Notes: a model not told the origin generated them from the letters alone. DNA of 64,000 bases from Dendrophyllia cribrosa (GCA_024195265.1 JAJLRJ010000013.1:12713822-12777821); one strand, 5' to 3'. Positions 29,601 to 44,600 are shown, counted from the first letter of the stretch. Made by a program: numbers and translations.

Positions 29601-32600
29601 GGTTCCTAGTGGCCTCTAGACTGAACTGCTGTGGTTTACCCTTCTGAAGATAAAACAAAAATTGTTCTTTTATATCCATGTAAATTAGCCCTCTTGGCCT
29701 CGTCAGCATGTGCAAAATACAAAAGAAATTAAAGCGAACGTGAGGCCAAGAGGGCTTATTAACATGCATATAAAAGCCATGCCATTTTGGAATAAGGTGT
29801 ATGCTGTGTTCACACTAAGGAGAAACATGTTTAGAGTAAACATGTTTCAACGAAACACGTTTCCTGTGAACATGTTTGCAATTTCATTGTTCACATTAAT
29901 TGTTAATTTCAAAACACCTTTCACGCCTGGTTCTATAATTTATGCTGTTTTTTGAAGCAGGCATAAGCTCGCATGAAATCTTTATAATTACACATGAAGT
30001 AAAAAAAAAAACAGATCTCGAACTTTCTGTTACATGTTTTGTGGTTTAATTTCACTTCTCAAGTTCTTCGGGAACGAAGAGCAATGCAATGTTTGACAAG
30101 GAGACGACATTTGCGCTAACGTGTTTCGTTTGGCTTAGATCGAAACTACCTCGTGAAGTAGTTTCAATCATGCTCAGAGTAAACATGCTTCGTCAATCGA
30201 TCATGATTTGAGCAATGCGCCGCCTGATGTGAACACTTTTCACAGTGAATCATGTTTCATTCGTAATCAGACTAAACATGTTTCGCCCGAGTGTGAACAC
30301 AGCATAAGACAGACTAAACATGTTTCGCCCGAGTGTGAACACAGCATAAGACCAGGTATCCAAACCTCCTTCACGGTAGTGATTTCTTTTGTGTTCTCGT
30401 CATGAATTATTAATGAGTTTTAGTACAATAATTCATGGTCCCCATAAGTTGGCAATTCAAATTTTCTGGGAATAACATCCTTTGTTCACAGTATTTCCAT
30501 GTAATTTCCATGTCAATGCTTCATTGATATGGAAATATGACGAACAAAGAGTTCTAATCCCAAAAGGTTTGAATTGGGTTCAACAATGCGTTAGCCGAGT
30601 TTGTCTATAAGTTCATAAGTGACCCTCAGTTGTTTACAAAACTTCCTAACCACTAGTGCAGCACCTTTTTACATGAAATGATAAAAACAAAACAATGTTG
30701 TAACATGTCTCCTCTGGAATAACCAGCTTTTGCCTAGTGACTTTGGAGCTAACAGAACATGACGTTCTCAAAACATTAATACTTCATCAAGTTTCAACAA
30801 AGAAAATAACAAGCATGGCGGTGGTTTGAAAACCCGATCATAATTAGCATAGATTTTGACTCGAAAGAGTGTTTCGTCAGGAAGACCTTAGATAACAACG
30901 GCCTGGACCACCTCGGACGCCTTATTGAGACTTATATAACGGAGTAACTGGTTCGCTTTCAGTTGAGGTTAGGGTTAGCAGTTTATATAGTTAAATTTAG
31001 GCCTAAACAACCCGAGAAGTTAGGTGGTACTCTAATACGGTAGGCTATGTAAGCCTAAGCGTAGCTGAGGTCACAGGTTCAATCCTGAGTGGGGATTTTA
31101 GATTTTCTTTTTTACACTTAAAAATTTATTGAAAATAAAATTCTAAGCGTCGACATTACGTCAAATAATTCTCAATAAGTGTCCGAGGTGGTCCAGACCG
31201 TTGTTATCTAAGGTCTTCCGTTTCATCAGGTATCTAAACACCTCAAAGTCGGTTAAAACAACTCGGCTGCGTCTCGTTTTTTTATTTCAACCCACTTGTC
31301 GGTGTTTAGAAATCCTGATGAAACACTCTTCCTGGTGTTTGTCGTGTTTGATATAATACATGAAAGCTTTTGGGCAGTACTTTCCTGTGGTATTGTTTAT
31401 GCTGTACTAGATGGTTTTAACATTTTAGGCCCCGTCCACACGTATACGTTTATGTTCGTAAATGCAAATGTTTTTATGCGTTTAGGCCTCCCGTCCACAC
31501 GTAAACGATGAAAACGGTCACCCTAAATGGATATTTTCGAAAACGCTATCCAAAGTGTATATTTTCGAAAACGCTGTTTACCCGTTTACGTGTGGACAGC
31601 GTAAACGGATATTTTCGTAAATGCTGACGTAGATACTACTTATCAACGCATGCTCAATGCAGAGTTTTAGCGTTTACGTGTGGATGGGAGGCCTAAACGC
31701 AAAAAACTTATGCGTTTACGAACGTAAAGGTATACGTGTGGACGCATGCGTTTTAGATAAAAACATATGCGTTTACAGACGTAAACGTATACGTGTGGAC
31801 AGGGCCTTAGTCTGTGGATGAAAACCCTAAAGTGTGACCATTCAAATGAAACTGAGCTATCATGCAGTTGTCCTATCACGCAACTTACAATGGTGTTTCA
31901 GATAGAAATGATTTTGAGTCTGTTTATGAAATTCTAAAGTGCGACTATTTAACCAAAAACTGTTGAGAAGTACCTAGTACGTTCTTTTTGCTATTAATTT
32001 TAATTTTAAGTGGATAATGTCAAATAAGTACATTCATTTGGCACTCATAGGGGATATAGATAAAGATAGTACTAACCTGTAAGATATCACCCTTGCTTTC
32101 ATCAGACCCCATTGTTACACTGGATGTAGCTATGGCCATAGCGACATCTGGGGTAATGCTTGAGCTGTCCTCACTGCCATACCCATACAGCTGCTGTAGA
32201 GCACCAATAACCAAACCGACTATGGGCAGATAAAGTGCCGCAACAGCAGATCGACACGACACATCATCATATCGAGTGTCTGAGTCATGGCAGGCGATCA
32301 GATCTCTTGTGGTGTCTATGGCTTGGTTTATCAAGGTCACGTCCCTAGAACAAACAAGAGATTTAACTAATACTCACTCAACAAAGGATCTGGAGCATTT
32401 TTACACATTTTTCTAAAAAAAAAACTTTGAATTTCTCAGCAGTAAAAAGTTGTATTGTATTCCATTACAATAATAATAATAAAAATTTATAATAATTCAC
32501 ATGCCCATGTAAATGATTATAACGATCAAATGCGCATTAAACAATTGGAGGGCTCCATGCAGAAAAAATTGGGTTGAGTTATTTACAAACTTGACAAAAC

Positions 32601-35600
32601 AAGCGAACCTTGTAATGAAGACAAATTTACGCACCACTGGCCGGCCCACTTTCATTGATGGAGACGCGTAAATTTGGCTCCATGTCACATTCCATTAGTT
32701 TTTGTAGTGAATGAAAACATCTCGGTGTAACCACATTAGCACAAAATTTACTCCTCGTGATTATTATCCGACATCAGAATCTTGCATTCCAAGTGCTAAT
32801 ATTTCGTATTCCCCCCACTCAATCATCAAGCAATATTCTTACAACAGCAATTGCATGAAAATCTATTTATAGTGTTTGAAGGACAACAACAAGTTTGACC
32901 ATTTAAAGAAAGCTACTTAGTAGGGGGTTGTTTTTAATGGTGAAGATGGAACAGAAGGGTAAAACTTATTGGACTTGACCTACCCGCCATCTAAAGCCAA
33001 AGCCAGTTCAGACAAGACCAGGCCAGCCATAAAATGCTGTTGTCTAAAGGCAGTAGACAACTCTGCCATGCTGTTACCTATTATCACAGTGTACTGAGAC
33101 ATTGCAGAACCAATTGATGAAACTGAACTTGTGGGGGACGGGGGTGGGGATGGGTACAGCGGAGAAGGGAATGGTAGATTGAGGGTCACATAATGCTCAT
33201 GGCTACAAACAATTCTCAGGAACTCAAGTTTGAGTTGTGACGCTGCTGCATCAATGGAGCCTTGGTACAGCATCTACAGGAGAAAATACAGCACCATTAG
33301 TAAGTTTTAAAGGGACTTTGTCACAAGAATTTGGCTTTGGTTTTGGTCAACACTGTGCTAAAATTCTGTGTCAGAACTTTTACTCAAGCACACAATTCTC
33401 TTTTAACATCAGGATAGTACAGGTATGGTACAGGTATAGTACAGGTATAGTACAGGTATAGTACAGGTATAGTACAGGTATGGTACAGGTATAGTACAGG
33501 TATAGTACAGGTATAGTACAGGTATAGTACAGGTATGGTACAGGTATAGTACAGGTATGGTACAGGTATGGTACAGGTATGGTACAGGTATGGTACAGGT
33601 ATGGTACAGGTATGGTACAGGTATGGTACAGGTATGGTACAGGTATGGTACAGGTATGGTACAGGTATGGTACAGGTATAGTACAGGTATAGTACAGGTA
33701 TAGTACAGGTATAGTACAGGTATAGTACAGGTATGGTACAGGTATGGTACAGGTATAGTACAGGTATAGTACAGGTATGGTACAGGTATGGTACAGGTAT
33801 AGTACAGGTATAGTACAGGTATAGTACAGGTATAGTACAGGTATGAAATTAATTTTTAAAGGGCCAACAAACCGCAGCCATTTTTTTTGATTTTTCAAAG
33901 ACATAAAACAAGAACTTGACAAATGAAACCTAAATTTTTCAAGTTGCAATTCATTTCCATCCTAGCAATCCACTGCCAAAGTATACTACTACAGAAATCA
34001 TTAAAGTGCATATGAAGTAATTTTTTATTTTGTCTTTTTTTGGAGGCTATTATGTCTTTATTTCGAAATGATAAAAGAAATTTGTCAGAAAAAAAATTTA
34101 AGGCCTCTTTTTTGCCGTCCAAAGTAGCACAATTTGAAGAAATCAGTGTCCCGGAGACTGGGAACGAGTTGTCGAAATCCATGGCGTTGATGACGTAGAA
34201 AATACTTGAGATTCGTTCTTCAGTATGCTCACAGTGTGTTTCGTTCCATTTCTTCAAAAGAATGTCAGACTGTGATGAAGTTATGTCTTCTACAGAGTCT
34301 CTGTCAGACAGACAGAAAGTCGCCGAGGTCGAAGACTTCTCCTTTGCCGCCATGATACTCGTGAGTTGAAGTATTTTCTACGTCACAGTCGTACGTCACA
34401 ACTTTCAAGCCGAATAATTTCACAATGGGAAGGATCTTTTCGATGAAACCCACAAATTTAGATAAAGAAAGTAAAGCACAATCAAACCATGGAAATTCTT
34501 TTTTTACTTCATATGCACGTTAACAAAAATAGAACAATATTTTAAAGCTTTCTTTGATACAATTTAATTAACTCATCTTCTGGGCCTGCAGTAATTGGCT
34601 ATGCTTTTGCTGTCTTCCTGACTTTTTCTTTTTTTCACTTGTAAATTAACTTTAAAATAACATAATTATATTTATATCATGCATGTTGTCATCATCTTTG
34701 CTTTCTTTTTGACAGTCTTACTTGTAATGGTGAAGTTAATAAACTAAAATAAATAAGATGTGTGACCAAGCGTGTAATATGAATTATTAAAAATAAGATT
34801 TGGAAAGACATGCCCTGCTGAACCAACTTGTCCCCAGTCCCTTCTCAGCATTCAAAATAGCGGGCGCAGAAACCCCTAGACAAGACTGCCAAATACTCCT
34901 AACATCGTGGAGTATTTTTCGTGTAAAACATGACGAGTTGTCCTCGTTTTATTCAGAAAACAAACACGACTGCATATCGCTGGAAATTATCCCCGAAAAC
35001 CCCATTCCATTATGTGTCACGTGAAAACATACTCCACGATTCTTGGGGTATTTATGGAAGACTTGTCCAGGGGTGTCTACCTGTGTCTACCCCGCCATTT
35101 TGACAGCGGAGAAGAACCTGCTGAAGCAGAACAATCATTTCCAGTCTTAAATATCCCCGTGCTTCATACCTCTTTACAGTAGTGCCTGACAAGCTCAAAA
35201 ACAAAGCCTCTGTCAATAAGTGAAAAAAGATCATACAAGAAGAACGCAAGACTGGAGTTAAGCCTCTGAGCGAGAACAAAATCCTGCAAATGAATAATGT
35301 TGTTTTTGACAGTTAGAACTAAAGGACTTAATATGTGGAGGCATGGTGATTTATAGTAAATTCTGTGTGCAATCATCTCCTCCCCTCCCCCCCAAAAAAA
35401 ACGTTTTGTCAACATTTTCAATCATGCGGTCAAGTACCCCACTGGTCAAGGCCTCCCACAGAGCATAATGTCACCACTTTCGAGATACTGACAGAGGTAA
35501 GAAATTTGATTTTATTCGAACAGTCGACTTAGATCTGAGAACATTTGGACGTCACGAAATACAATGCAAATCGTTTTTTGGCTATTTTAATGGCTCATGG

Positions 35601-38600
35601 TAATGCTGCATTGGACAAATTTCCCACTATCCTGAGACAAGTTCACGCTAAAAGCCAGGAGAATGCTGGGGAGAGGGGGTATCACATTTGGCGAGCAGTT
35701 GGCTGTTTTACCAGGTGTCTAGGGGGTAACCTTACAATGGACATTCACTCTATCCAGGGGTTGTTCCTCCACGAAGTCGGAGTGTCCTGGGATTTCCTCT
35801 ACTCTGCAAGGGGTTCTCAGAGCGATGTGACGGTGAACTACAGGCTGAGGCAAGCTGAGTTTCCATTGACTCCTGGAGGCTACAGGAACATGGAAACTTT
35901 TTGAACTAACAGTCTGCTGCTGCCTCCGCTGTGGATTCAGATGGACTTGAAGGGTAGCTTAATATCCTATATAACCCTAATACAACTCCGGGGGATGACA
36001 AATGACGTTGCAGAGACAGAAGTTACTGTCTCCCAGTCACTAGGGGGGGAGTCACTTGATATCTCTATCAATGAGGTAAGTTCATTGTTTCTGGTGAACT
36101 GTTCAGGTAATCTACGCATAATCCTGTGACTGGACAGGAAGTACTTACTCTTCATTCTAGGAAACCCAAGGATACTATGTTCTCTTGATTCAGTGTTATT
36201 AAATAATTGGCCTTGCAGACTCAGCATTTGTTTGAACAGCAAGTGTCAGGCTATTCATGACATAGCATTTAGTCATTGATATATGAGCCATAATTTCACG
36301 ATTTATACGCTTCGTTAAATCCTGCCCCACCATCCCAACCAAACACAGGTAAAACCGAAACCAATCATGACTTGGTTCCATGCGTGGCCAGAGTGATAAC
36401 TTTGGTTTTGGTTCTGCGATACTCAAGTGGAAAATTCTCTTTTATACATATGGAACTACGTGACGGCAGTAATATTTAACAATTAGACTATGAGCTCGAG
36501 ATTTCTATCACGTGATAGTTGATGAGGGGGAAGCGCGAATCAACTATCACGCGATAGAAATCAAAAGCGAATAATCTAATTGTTTTAGTATAAATCTACT
36601 AGACGTTCAAAACTTAACAACAAATACTCTTCTCAGACACTTGGAAAGCGCGAAGAAGCAGCCGCCATTAGGCTACTCTCTCTACCCACTTTCTACAACA
36701 GAATAGATAGTGAGTAGCATAGCCAATAGAAGAACTGCATTCGTGATAGAACGCTAGTGGATTTATACTAATATGGTATATAAAACAAACACAATTTGAT
36801 TATGATCACCTCAAGTTTAGCGGTGATTTCATAGACTGTCGAGTTCACCATGGCTCGTATGTCACCCAAAAATTGGTCAGGAAAACGGCTATTTCTTGTC
36901 CAGAAAAACTTGTCTGTGTTTTCAAGGTGTTGTGCCATACTTTTGAACTGTAAAAAGAATTAAAAACAAATTCAACACAGCAGCCACAAAATTCACGCCA
37001 TATCCCTTTCAGTTGCAAACAAATAACCAAAATTAAAACTACACTTACAACCATTTCCAAGATGTCAACACGATTCAAGTTCACAAACCATTACAAAGTT
37101 ACCAACCAATATGTGGAGCCTCTTAAGAAGGTGGAAAGTAACTTCAATTTCAAGTATATTTACAGTACATGACAAAATTATGTAATACGAAGTCTCAGTT
37201 TTCTCCAAACATTACAGAAATGAAAGACCGAAAAGTGTAGACAAAACAATTCTCCTGTCCCACTGTCTCCGCCTTTCCATCCAGTAATTTTTTGTCCACA
37301 TGAAAGTAATGCAGGTAAAAGCTAGACTTATTGTTTACCCAGAATATTTCTTGCTGCTCAGAAAAAAAAATCTTACCATAAGCTCAAAGAAGAACCAAGC
37401 ATGTGCCATTGCTGTTTCTTTCAAGGGTCCACTGGCCACTGCCCATTGTAACGCCAACTCCTCGTGCACCAACTGTAAATTAATAACACAATTTATCATA
37501 TGGCTGGCTCTGCAATTGGGCAAGATGAAGCGAATCCTGCGCTCTGATTGGCTACCAGACAGTCAAAATTTCAATGATTTTCATCAAAATGGGAAGACAA
37601 CTTTAGAAGCTGGTCAAATTCAGCTCTCATTCATTCATGATGATTTTGTAAATTAAATCAACACCCATCCAATACCGTTCACTTAATTATTTTTAGCAGT
37701 CTCCAAGTTCTGCAGAAAACGCACTGATTTTGATGATTTTCATCAAGAAGCCAGGAAACCTCCGAAATTCCTCCAATTCAGTTCTTATTACTTTGCACAA
37801 TGCTGATGATTTTGTAAATAATAAACACTCGCCCAATGCCGTTTTACTGCTGCTGCTATTTTGATCATCTGCAGAAAACGCATTGAAGTGACATGTTCAA
37901 AGTTTTGATGATTTTTAGCAAATCTCCGAAATTCCTCAAACACACCTCTAATCACTTGGCAAAAATAAATAAAAACTTTGCATAATGCTAAAGATTTTGT
38001 AAATAATAAACACCCATTCACTACCTTTCTACTACCGCTGCTACTGTGGCCCAGTCTAGAAACATTCAGGGCGCCAGGACGTGCCTCTGCCATGCTGCTT
38101 CTATTCCCAGGCATGTTGAGCCCCTCACAAATCACTTGCTCATCATCATCTATCCATTTTACAGATCCATGGGAATCAGCCTGTTCATCGGTCAATGTTG
38201 CATTTAGCTGAGGATTACTGCTTGAAATCTTCTGGCGAGCTTTACTTTGCAGGCCTATTGGAATGCTTGCTGATCGCCCCGGCTCTCCTACAGAAGAGAG
38301 ATTAAAATGGTAAATATCAGTGTCCAAGCCTTCAAGGTATGGTTAGTTGATGTCACTGCATCAGGCTTTCAACCTGAAGACCTGGTCTCTGTCCTTGTGT
38401 TGTTTCTTTAGACAAGACGTTGCTTTAGACCTAAACCTTGCTCCATTTTTTAAAGAGGCTATAAATGTGGTTTTTATGTTCTTGGCTGAAACTGTGCTTA
38501 GAACACCAGGAAGAAGATATATCAAGTGAATTCTTGATGGAAGAAAAACCCATAAAATCAGTTTTCAGCAAATTTTCCAAAGCACATGGTGTAATCCATT

Positions 38601-41600
38601 TCCATCCTGGCCATCTGTAGTCAGAGAAACGCGTTACTTTATAGTTTTACTGTACTCAGAAAATAAATGGACACAATGGAACCAAAATGGAGACCTAACA
38701 AAATGCTGGGTAATAATCTTGTGATAGATTGCCATACATCTCATCCAAGAAAGAGTAGCGAGATACATTTTCTATTGGTTTCTTCAACTCTTTCTTTCGG
38801 GGAGCCGTGATCTTCAGGGAACAGTAACTTTGGGAGGAATAATGACTTTTGGAAGTTACAACAACAGTCCAAACATTGCAGTTCCTTTAAGCAACTGGCA
38901 TTAACTTTTTGTTGTTTTTGCTTGTTTTTTTTGTGCTTCTTGTTGTTGGTTTTTAGATGCCATAAAGAGGAAGGAGCATAATGCAGCTAAACGCGTAGTT
39001 TTCACAAAGCTTAGAAGCCAACCAAAGGCAATGCTTCCGCAGCTGTTTGAATTTTCCCAAACTGTTCACAAGTGATGTTACACCTTTTTGAAACAATGAA
39101 AACATTTCTTCTCCAAACAACTTTCTGTTTCTACAAAGTTATGAGAAATGGTTAGCAACGGATCAGTATGCGCGGAATCCGTATTTTGCAATTAAAATTA
39201 CAAAATACCTTTGTGAGGAGAACAATGTGACAACAATAAATCTGTAACTTAGAACAATTCAGGATACTAAAGAAATGCGGTGGGAAACTGGAATGTCTCA
39301 TCTATGTGATGCTCCACATCAGACACAAGAAACCGAAATTAAACACTCAATCAGACTCCATTTGGGCAAAACGTTTTGTTTAATTAACGAACATGCTTCC
39401 GTGTATTATTTACTTACATACCTTAACTTACTGTTAGCAATGTATTGTTCATATTTTTACATTTGTTTCTTGTATAATTATACTCACTGTCAAAGTGAAA
39501 ATAGTGACATGCAGTCGTTGAAACGTCTTTATCACTAATATACATGTAATTCATTTTAAAACGTTTTTCCAAACCTTCTCTTATTTAAACTAAACTAACC
39601 TGGGTAATGATCTGGAGAAGCTGTTGGCGAGTGGTTGTAAGGCGCAGAGAACACGTAAGTGATGTAGGACGCGAGTAACTGATTTCTGCCATGTTCATCC
39701 TGGCTGTTTTCAAGGAGTTGATGAAGCCTATGTACAATCTGTGTCAGTGACTCAAAAGCTGCTTGGCCAATGTTAACTGTAAAACAAGCACACTCTGATT
39801 CAGATTCACGCTCAGATTCAGATTGTCTTAAGGTAGTCAATTGGTGGTTTGCACGGCGGCCATGTTCCATGTCAGATGACAGAACAATGAAATTTTTCAT
39901 CCTTTGGGAATATTAAATATTATTGTATCTGTCATCCAACATGACTGCTAGGCAAACCACCAATAGCGACGGAGCTCATTTCCCTTTATAAAGTTAAACG
40001 GTTGATACCATTTCTCACGACAAGCCTTTCGTAATGGTAGATGCCATTTTTGCTCTTGTTTAGGCCTGGATTATGTCGAAATTTAGCTAGAATTATTAGA
40101 TGAAATTAGGTAAAATAGATCAATCGAATATTAGAATTTGACACAAAGATAGATTTATACTTACATGTAGCTTAGGGAAAGGGACAGGGTAATATTATAA
40201 ATAAAATTAAATGAGCTAAAAATTAACTAAAAATTCTTTGGCGGATCTACGAAGTGGTGAGCTGGTGAGGTGGCAAGGGAAGGATAGTTGGCTGTATGCA
40301 AAAAGGCTCGGTTTTGTTTTGGGGTACTATTGAACTTCTCTTTTTACTAAAAGACATCTTTTTTTTTACTTATAGTAACAGTGAAAGAAATACAACCATT
40401 ATTTTACAAAAGGAAACTTGCAGTGGTTGTTCACTGTACCTGGAAGTTTAACACAAACAAAGATCTTGTGGTTCATACCTACAGTTCCTGAAATAACAGG
40501 CGGTCTGACAAGCAGCAGAATAAGCTTGTCCAAAACAAGGTACAAAAACCTAACCAGAGGTTCCTCTCGAGCCTTGGACAGGTCCACAATGCTCTTTCTC
40601 AACAATGTCTCCAGGTTTCCTTCAGAACTACGGCTGGGTGATGACGTCACACGTCCTTCGATTTGATGGCAAGTCTTCAGAAATTTGTGAATGTGTACTT
40701 CCTGAAAACAAGAAAGAAATGGATTTATCCAGATTCTATGGGCTCATTGTCAGTAAATGTTTTAATTGTATTCTTTTATTTCCTGTCCTCAAATTCCAAA
40801 TGCCTTTTGCAGTTGGCAAATTCTCAATAGCGCAGGTATACTATAAAATTTTTACCAAGATAAATTCGAAATAACAATAGCTGCGGCACGTTTAAATTTG
40901 ACGGCGAGTTGCAAACTGCACACTCTGCAGGCAGAGCAGACAAAACGGATAAGAAAGAGGTCCAAGGACTGTTTACCTGAGGGTGAATGGAAGAAACAGC
41001 TCTGACAGCGACATGGAAAACACCCTTGTGGCTCTCCACCCATTTCATCCCAGGAAGTTGAACCTGTACAAGACAATTTATAATTATGGCAATTTAAAAT
41101 ACAGGCCAGTCATCATAATTTATTTTAAATACAACCTCAAGATCTGTCATTCAAAACCCAGGTACATTTATTTATAAAGCTCTCCTAATTTGAGATGAAT
41201 CCTACAGTGCATATTGGTTTTTGTTAATAGACTTTTGTATTTCAATTATTTAAAAAAAAAAAATCATTTTAATTTAGGAGAACCTAGTGAATCGAGCCCC
41301 TGGTTGTTGCAAAGCGTTACATATTGCGTATCTCCCTCCACCAAGATGTTTTAAATAGTAAACTGTTTTTAAAACGTTGGCATGCATAAACTCTAAAATT
41401 CCAAAAAACTACAATGCTACACAAAAGACTTTACGACACTAAAGCAAATACTACGCAATGACAAAGTCTTTTGAAGAGAAAAACTATCGTTCCATTTCCT
41501 GCGCCTCGCCCCTCCCCTCGCCCCACCCCTCTCCCCTCCAATAAAACGTTGAGACGTTGTGGTTGGTTGTATGCATAAAAATCAACATTGTATGGGGGAG

Positions 41601-44600
41601 TGGGGGGGACGGGGGAGGTGATGACAAAGACAATTGGTGGGTTAAAAGGTTAAGTAGCCCAACACTTCGGACCAAGATTGTAGGTTACAAAGAGTGTTAG
41701 TTACCTCTGGTGAGAGCATGCTGTAACTTGGAGGTGGTTTCTCCAATGACACAGGAAGATGAAATTCACCCAAGGACAGCCGGCCTTCTCTTAGAGCAGG
41801 AATCCACTATTAAAAAATTAATTGACAGTAGCATTTGAGTAATGGGAACAATTCTACTAGCATCACAAAAGACACTTAACAAGGGGGTTAAACCTCCTTT
41901 TTTAAGCCTCATTAAAAAAGATGGTGATTTGGGTAAAATGTAAACATATTTTTCAACTCATAAATACGTACGCGAAGCGATTAAAGAGTTATACATATAG
42001 TGTGTTTGGTGGAGCAAAACCGGCCTAGGAGAGGAGACAATCTATACGTTCGAATTAACATATTGCATGGAATAGACCAATTTCGATATATTAAAATTCA
42101 ACTTGAAACAAAAGACATCACTGCGAGGCTTAGGGGAATGATAGTAGGATTTATATGGTTTATTTCCCTAAGCCTCCTAGTGATGTCTTTTGTTTCAAGT
42201 TGAATTTTAATATATCGAAATTGGTCTATTGTTTTCATAAATCAAACCATCTGTATTTCTTTCGAGAACTAAGCAATGGTGTCATGGAAACACTAAAATG
42301 CTGTCATAGGGTTAACTTAACCCTCACACTACTCAGAACCAAACCTTGAATAATGTAACTTTGAAATTTGTGAGTGAAATGTGACCATTCAAATGAAAGC
42401 TCTTCAGCACTACTTTATTGAGGTACTGTTTGTTGTCTAACTTTTTTAGTAGACCTATGGATGAAATTTTCAAGTGTAAACATTCAAATGAAAGCTGTTG
42501 AGCAGTACTTCCCTGTGGTACTGTTTGTTATGTTGTACAAGGTGGTTTTAACTTTTGAGTCTATGAATGAAAATCTAAAGTGTGACATTCAAATGAAAGC
42601 TACCGAGCAGTACTTTCCTATGGTACTGTTTGTTAAGCTGTACAAGATGGATCTAACTTTTTAGTCTATGGATGAAATTCTAAAGTGTGACATTCAAATG
42701 AAAGCTACGGAGCAGTACTTTCCTGTGCTACTGTTTGTTATGCTTACAAGGTGGTTCTAACGTTTGAGTCTGTGGATGAAATCCTAAAGTGTGACATCTC
42801 ACTCAAGAAAATATCCCAAACCGAAGTTCATTTCCTCAAAATCGCTTCATTTTATCGCCGATAGTCAGCCACTTAGTTTTGCGCCATCTCCCTTACGGAC
42901 CTCCTAGGAAGCACTCCCGGTCCTCCTCTGCCGGCTCATAGCCTTCGCCTGCCTTGCCCAATTTCGGCCAGCCAGCAAGAACTCACTTCGAGCTGCCCAA
43001 AGCTGTATTTCAAGTGCCCGACCACACATAGCAAACCCTTCTGCCACTGTCGCAAAGCATGTTGGGAAATTCTATGGCAAAACCGAAATGGACCTTCCCG
43101 CCCGAAAATTATGACAAAATATTGTAAGTCTGGAAGCACTTTGGATATCGGGCATTTCGACCACGGCACAGGATGGGAAATGGCCCACAACTCACAACGC
43201 TGCCCCTTTTCTGATCCGAAATAATTCCAGACTTTCCCGCCGACTCATCTAGTCCACAACGGCTCATTTTCACCTCGAAAGCTGAATTAGTGCTTTGGGC
43301 CGAGGAGGCAAGGACACGCAGTCAATTCTTTGAGAGGTGCCAGGGACTTAAGGATTTCCGGACTTCATGATGTCCTTCCATCACCACACGAGCCTTAAAC
43401 ATGGTTTAAACCAGTGCTCATCCACTGGGTTGTATGCTGTTCAGCCATGTTGTCTCGTTCAGGTCGTTGCCAATGAAATTGTGCTCTGAATGTACAGTCA
43501 AAGCACTAGAGGGCCAGAATTCTACTTTTTTCAGGTGAAATTAGTCAAATTCCCAACTGAAGGGTTTGTGCAAATTCGACAAGGGTTTGTGATATTATTC
43601 GTTGTACAGCTGTACGATAAAATGAGGCAAATCTGAGTGAGAAAAGATAAAAAAAGGACTAGAATTCAACATAGGTTGGTTATGCTCTTAGCCCTTTAAA
43701 TGAAAGCTACGGAGCAGTACTTTCCTGTGGTGCTGTTTGTTATGCTGTACAAGGTGGTTCTTAACTTTTGAGTCTGTGGATGGAATCCAAAAGTGTCACC
43801 ATTCAAATGAAAACTACTGAGCAGTACCTTCCTTTGACACTTTTTAGTTTGCTGTACATGGTGGTTCAATCTTTTAATTTCTGGATGAAATTTTTAAAGT
43901 ACTCTCTTGAGGTACTGTTTTATTATGTTTTACATTGTAGCCGTGATAGGGTTAAGCTCATTGTACCGTGTATCCAATGGGTGTTTCAATTGGTCCCTTC
44001 TCATCAGGTTTCTTTCCTGTTGAGCAGCTGATGTGATAAAATGTGAACAGCAGGTGGTGCTCGCACGTCAAATGAGCTGGTAACTTGATCTTCACTTCTT
44101 CATAAAAATCTGGAGCCCTGAAATCAAAGCCAGCAACTCAGACTATTCAAGTGCATAATGAATGTTGTTTTTTTCCCGATTTGGGAGGGGGGACTCTCAT
44201 TTTAAATCATGATGGGACTGTCCATTAATAATATTTTAAGACACTAAAAGGTAGACAATCTTGACGGATTATGGGCATAGCTATGATTTATTTTTACCCC
44301 TAAGAGGTGCATGTACAGCAACAACACGTTAACAAGTAATTCACAATTCTTATTGGCAAAGTTGATTGCATCAAAGAAGCAATAACTTGTCCACGTTTTA
44401 GAAACAATGACACAAATCTCTGCCTTACTGATTAATACTCAAAACAATACTGGCCATGACAACTACAACTGACGAAGGAAACTTATAACTAAAAACCCCA
44501 ACGTTCCCAAAACACATTTTTAACCCCTTTTGGGTACAACAAGCTTTCTTTCAGTTTTACATAAGTGACAATTTAAAGTGTATAATTAAGGTGGAGATTT

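Noticed and set aside
33380..33949. ORF of [10 protein letters not shown] repeats
   Set aside because: Translation of the 11-bp minisatellite; 11 bp times three gives an 11-residue period.
35545..36129. Plus-strand protein gene in the GC-rich patch
   Set aside because: No recognisable domain, no clear splice pattern, and codon choice is not convincing; kept only as an unassigned patch.
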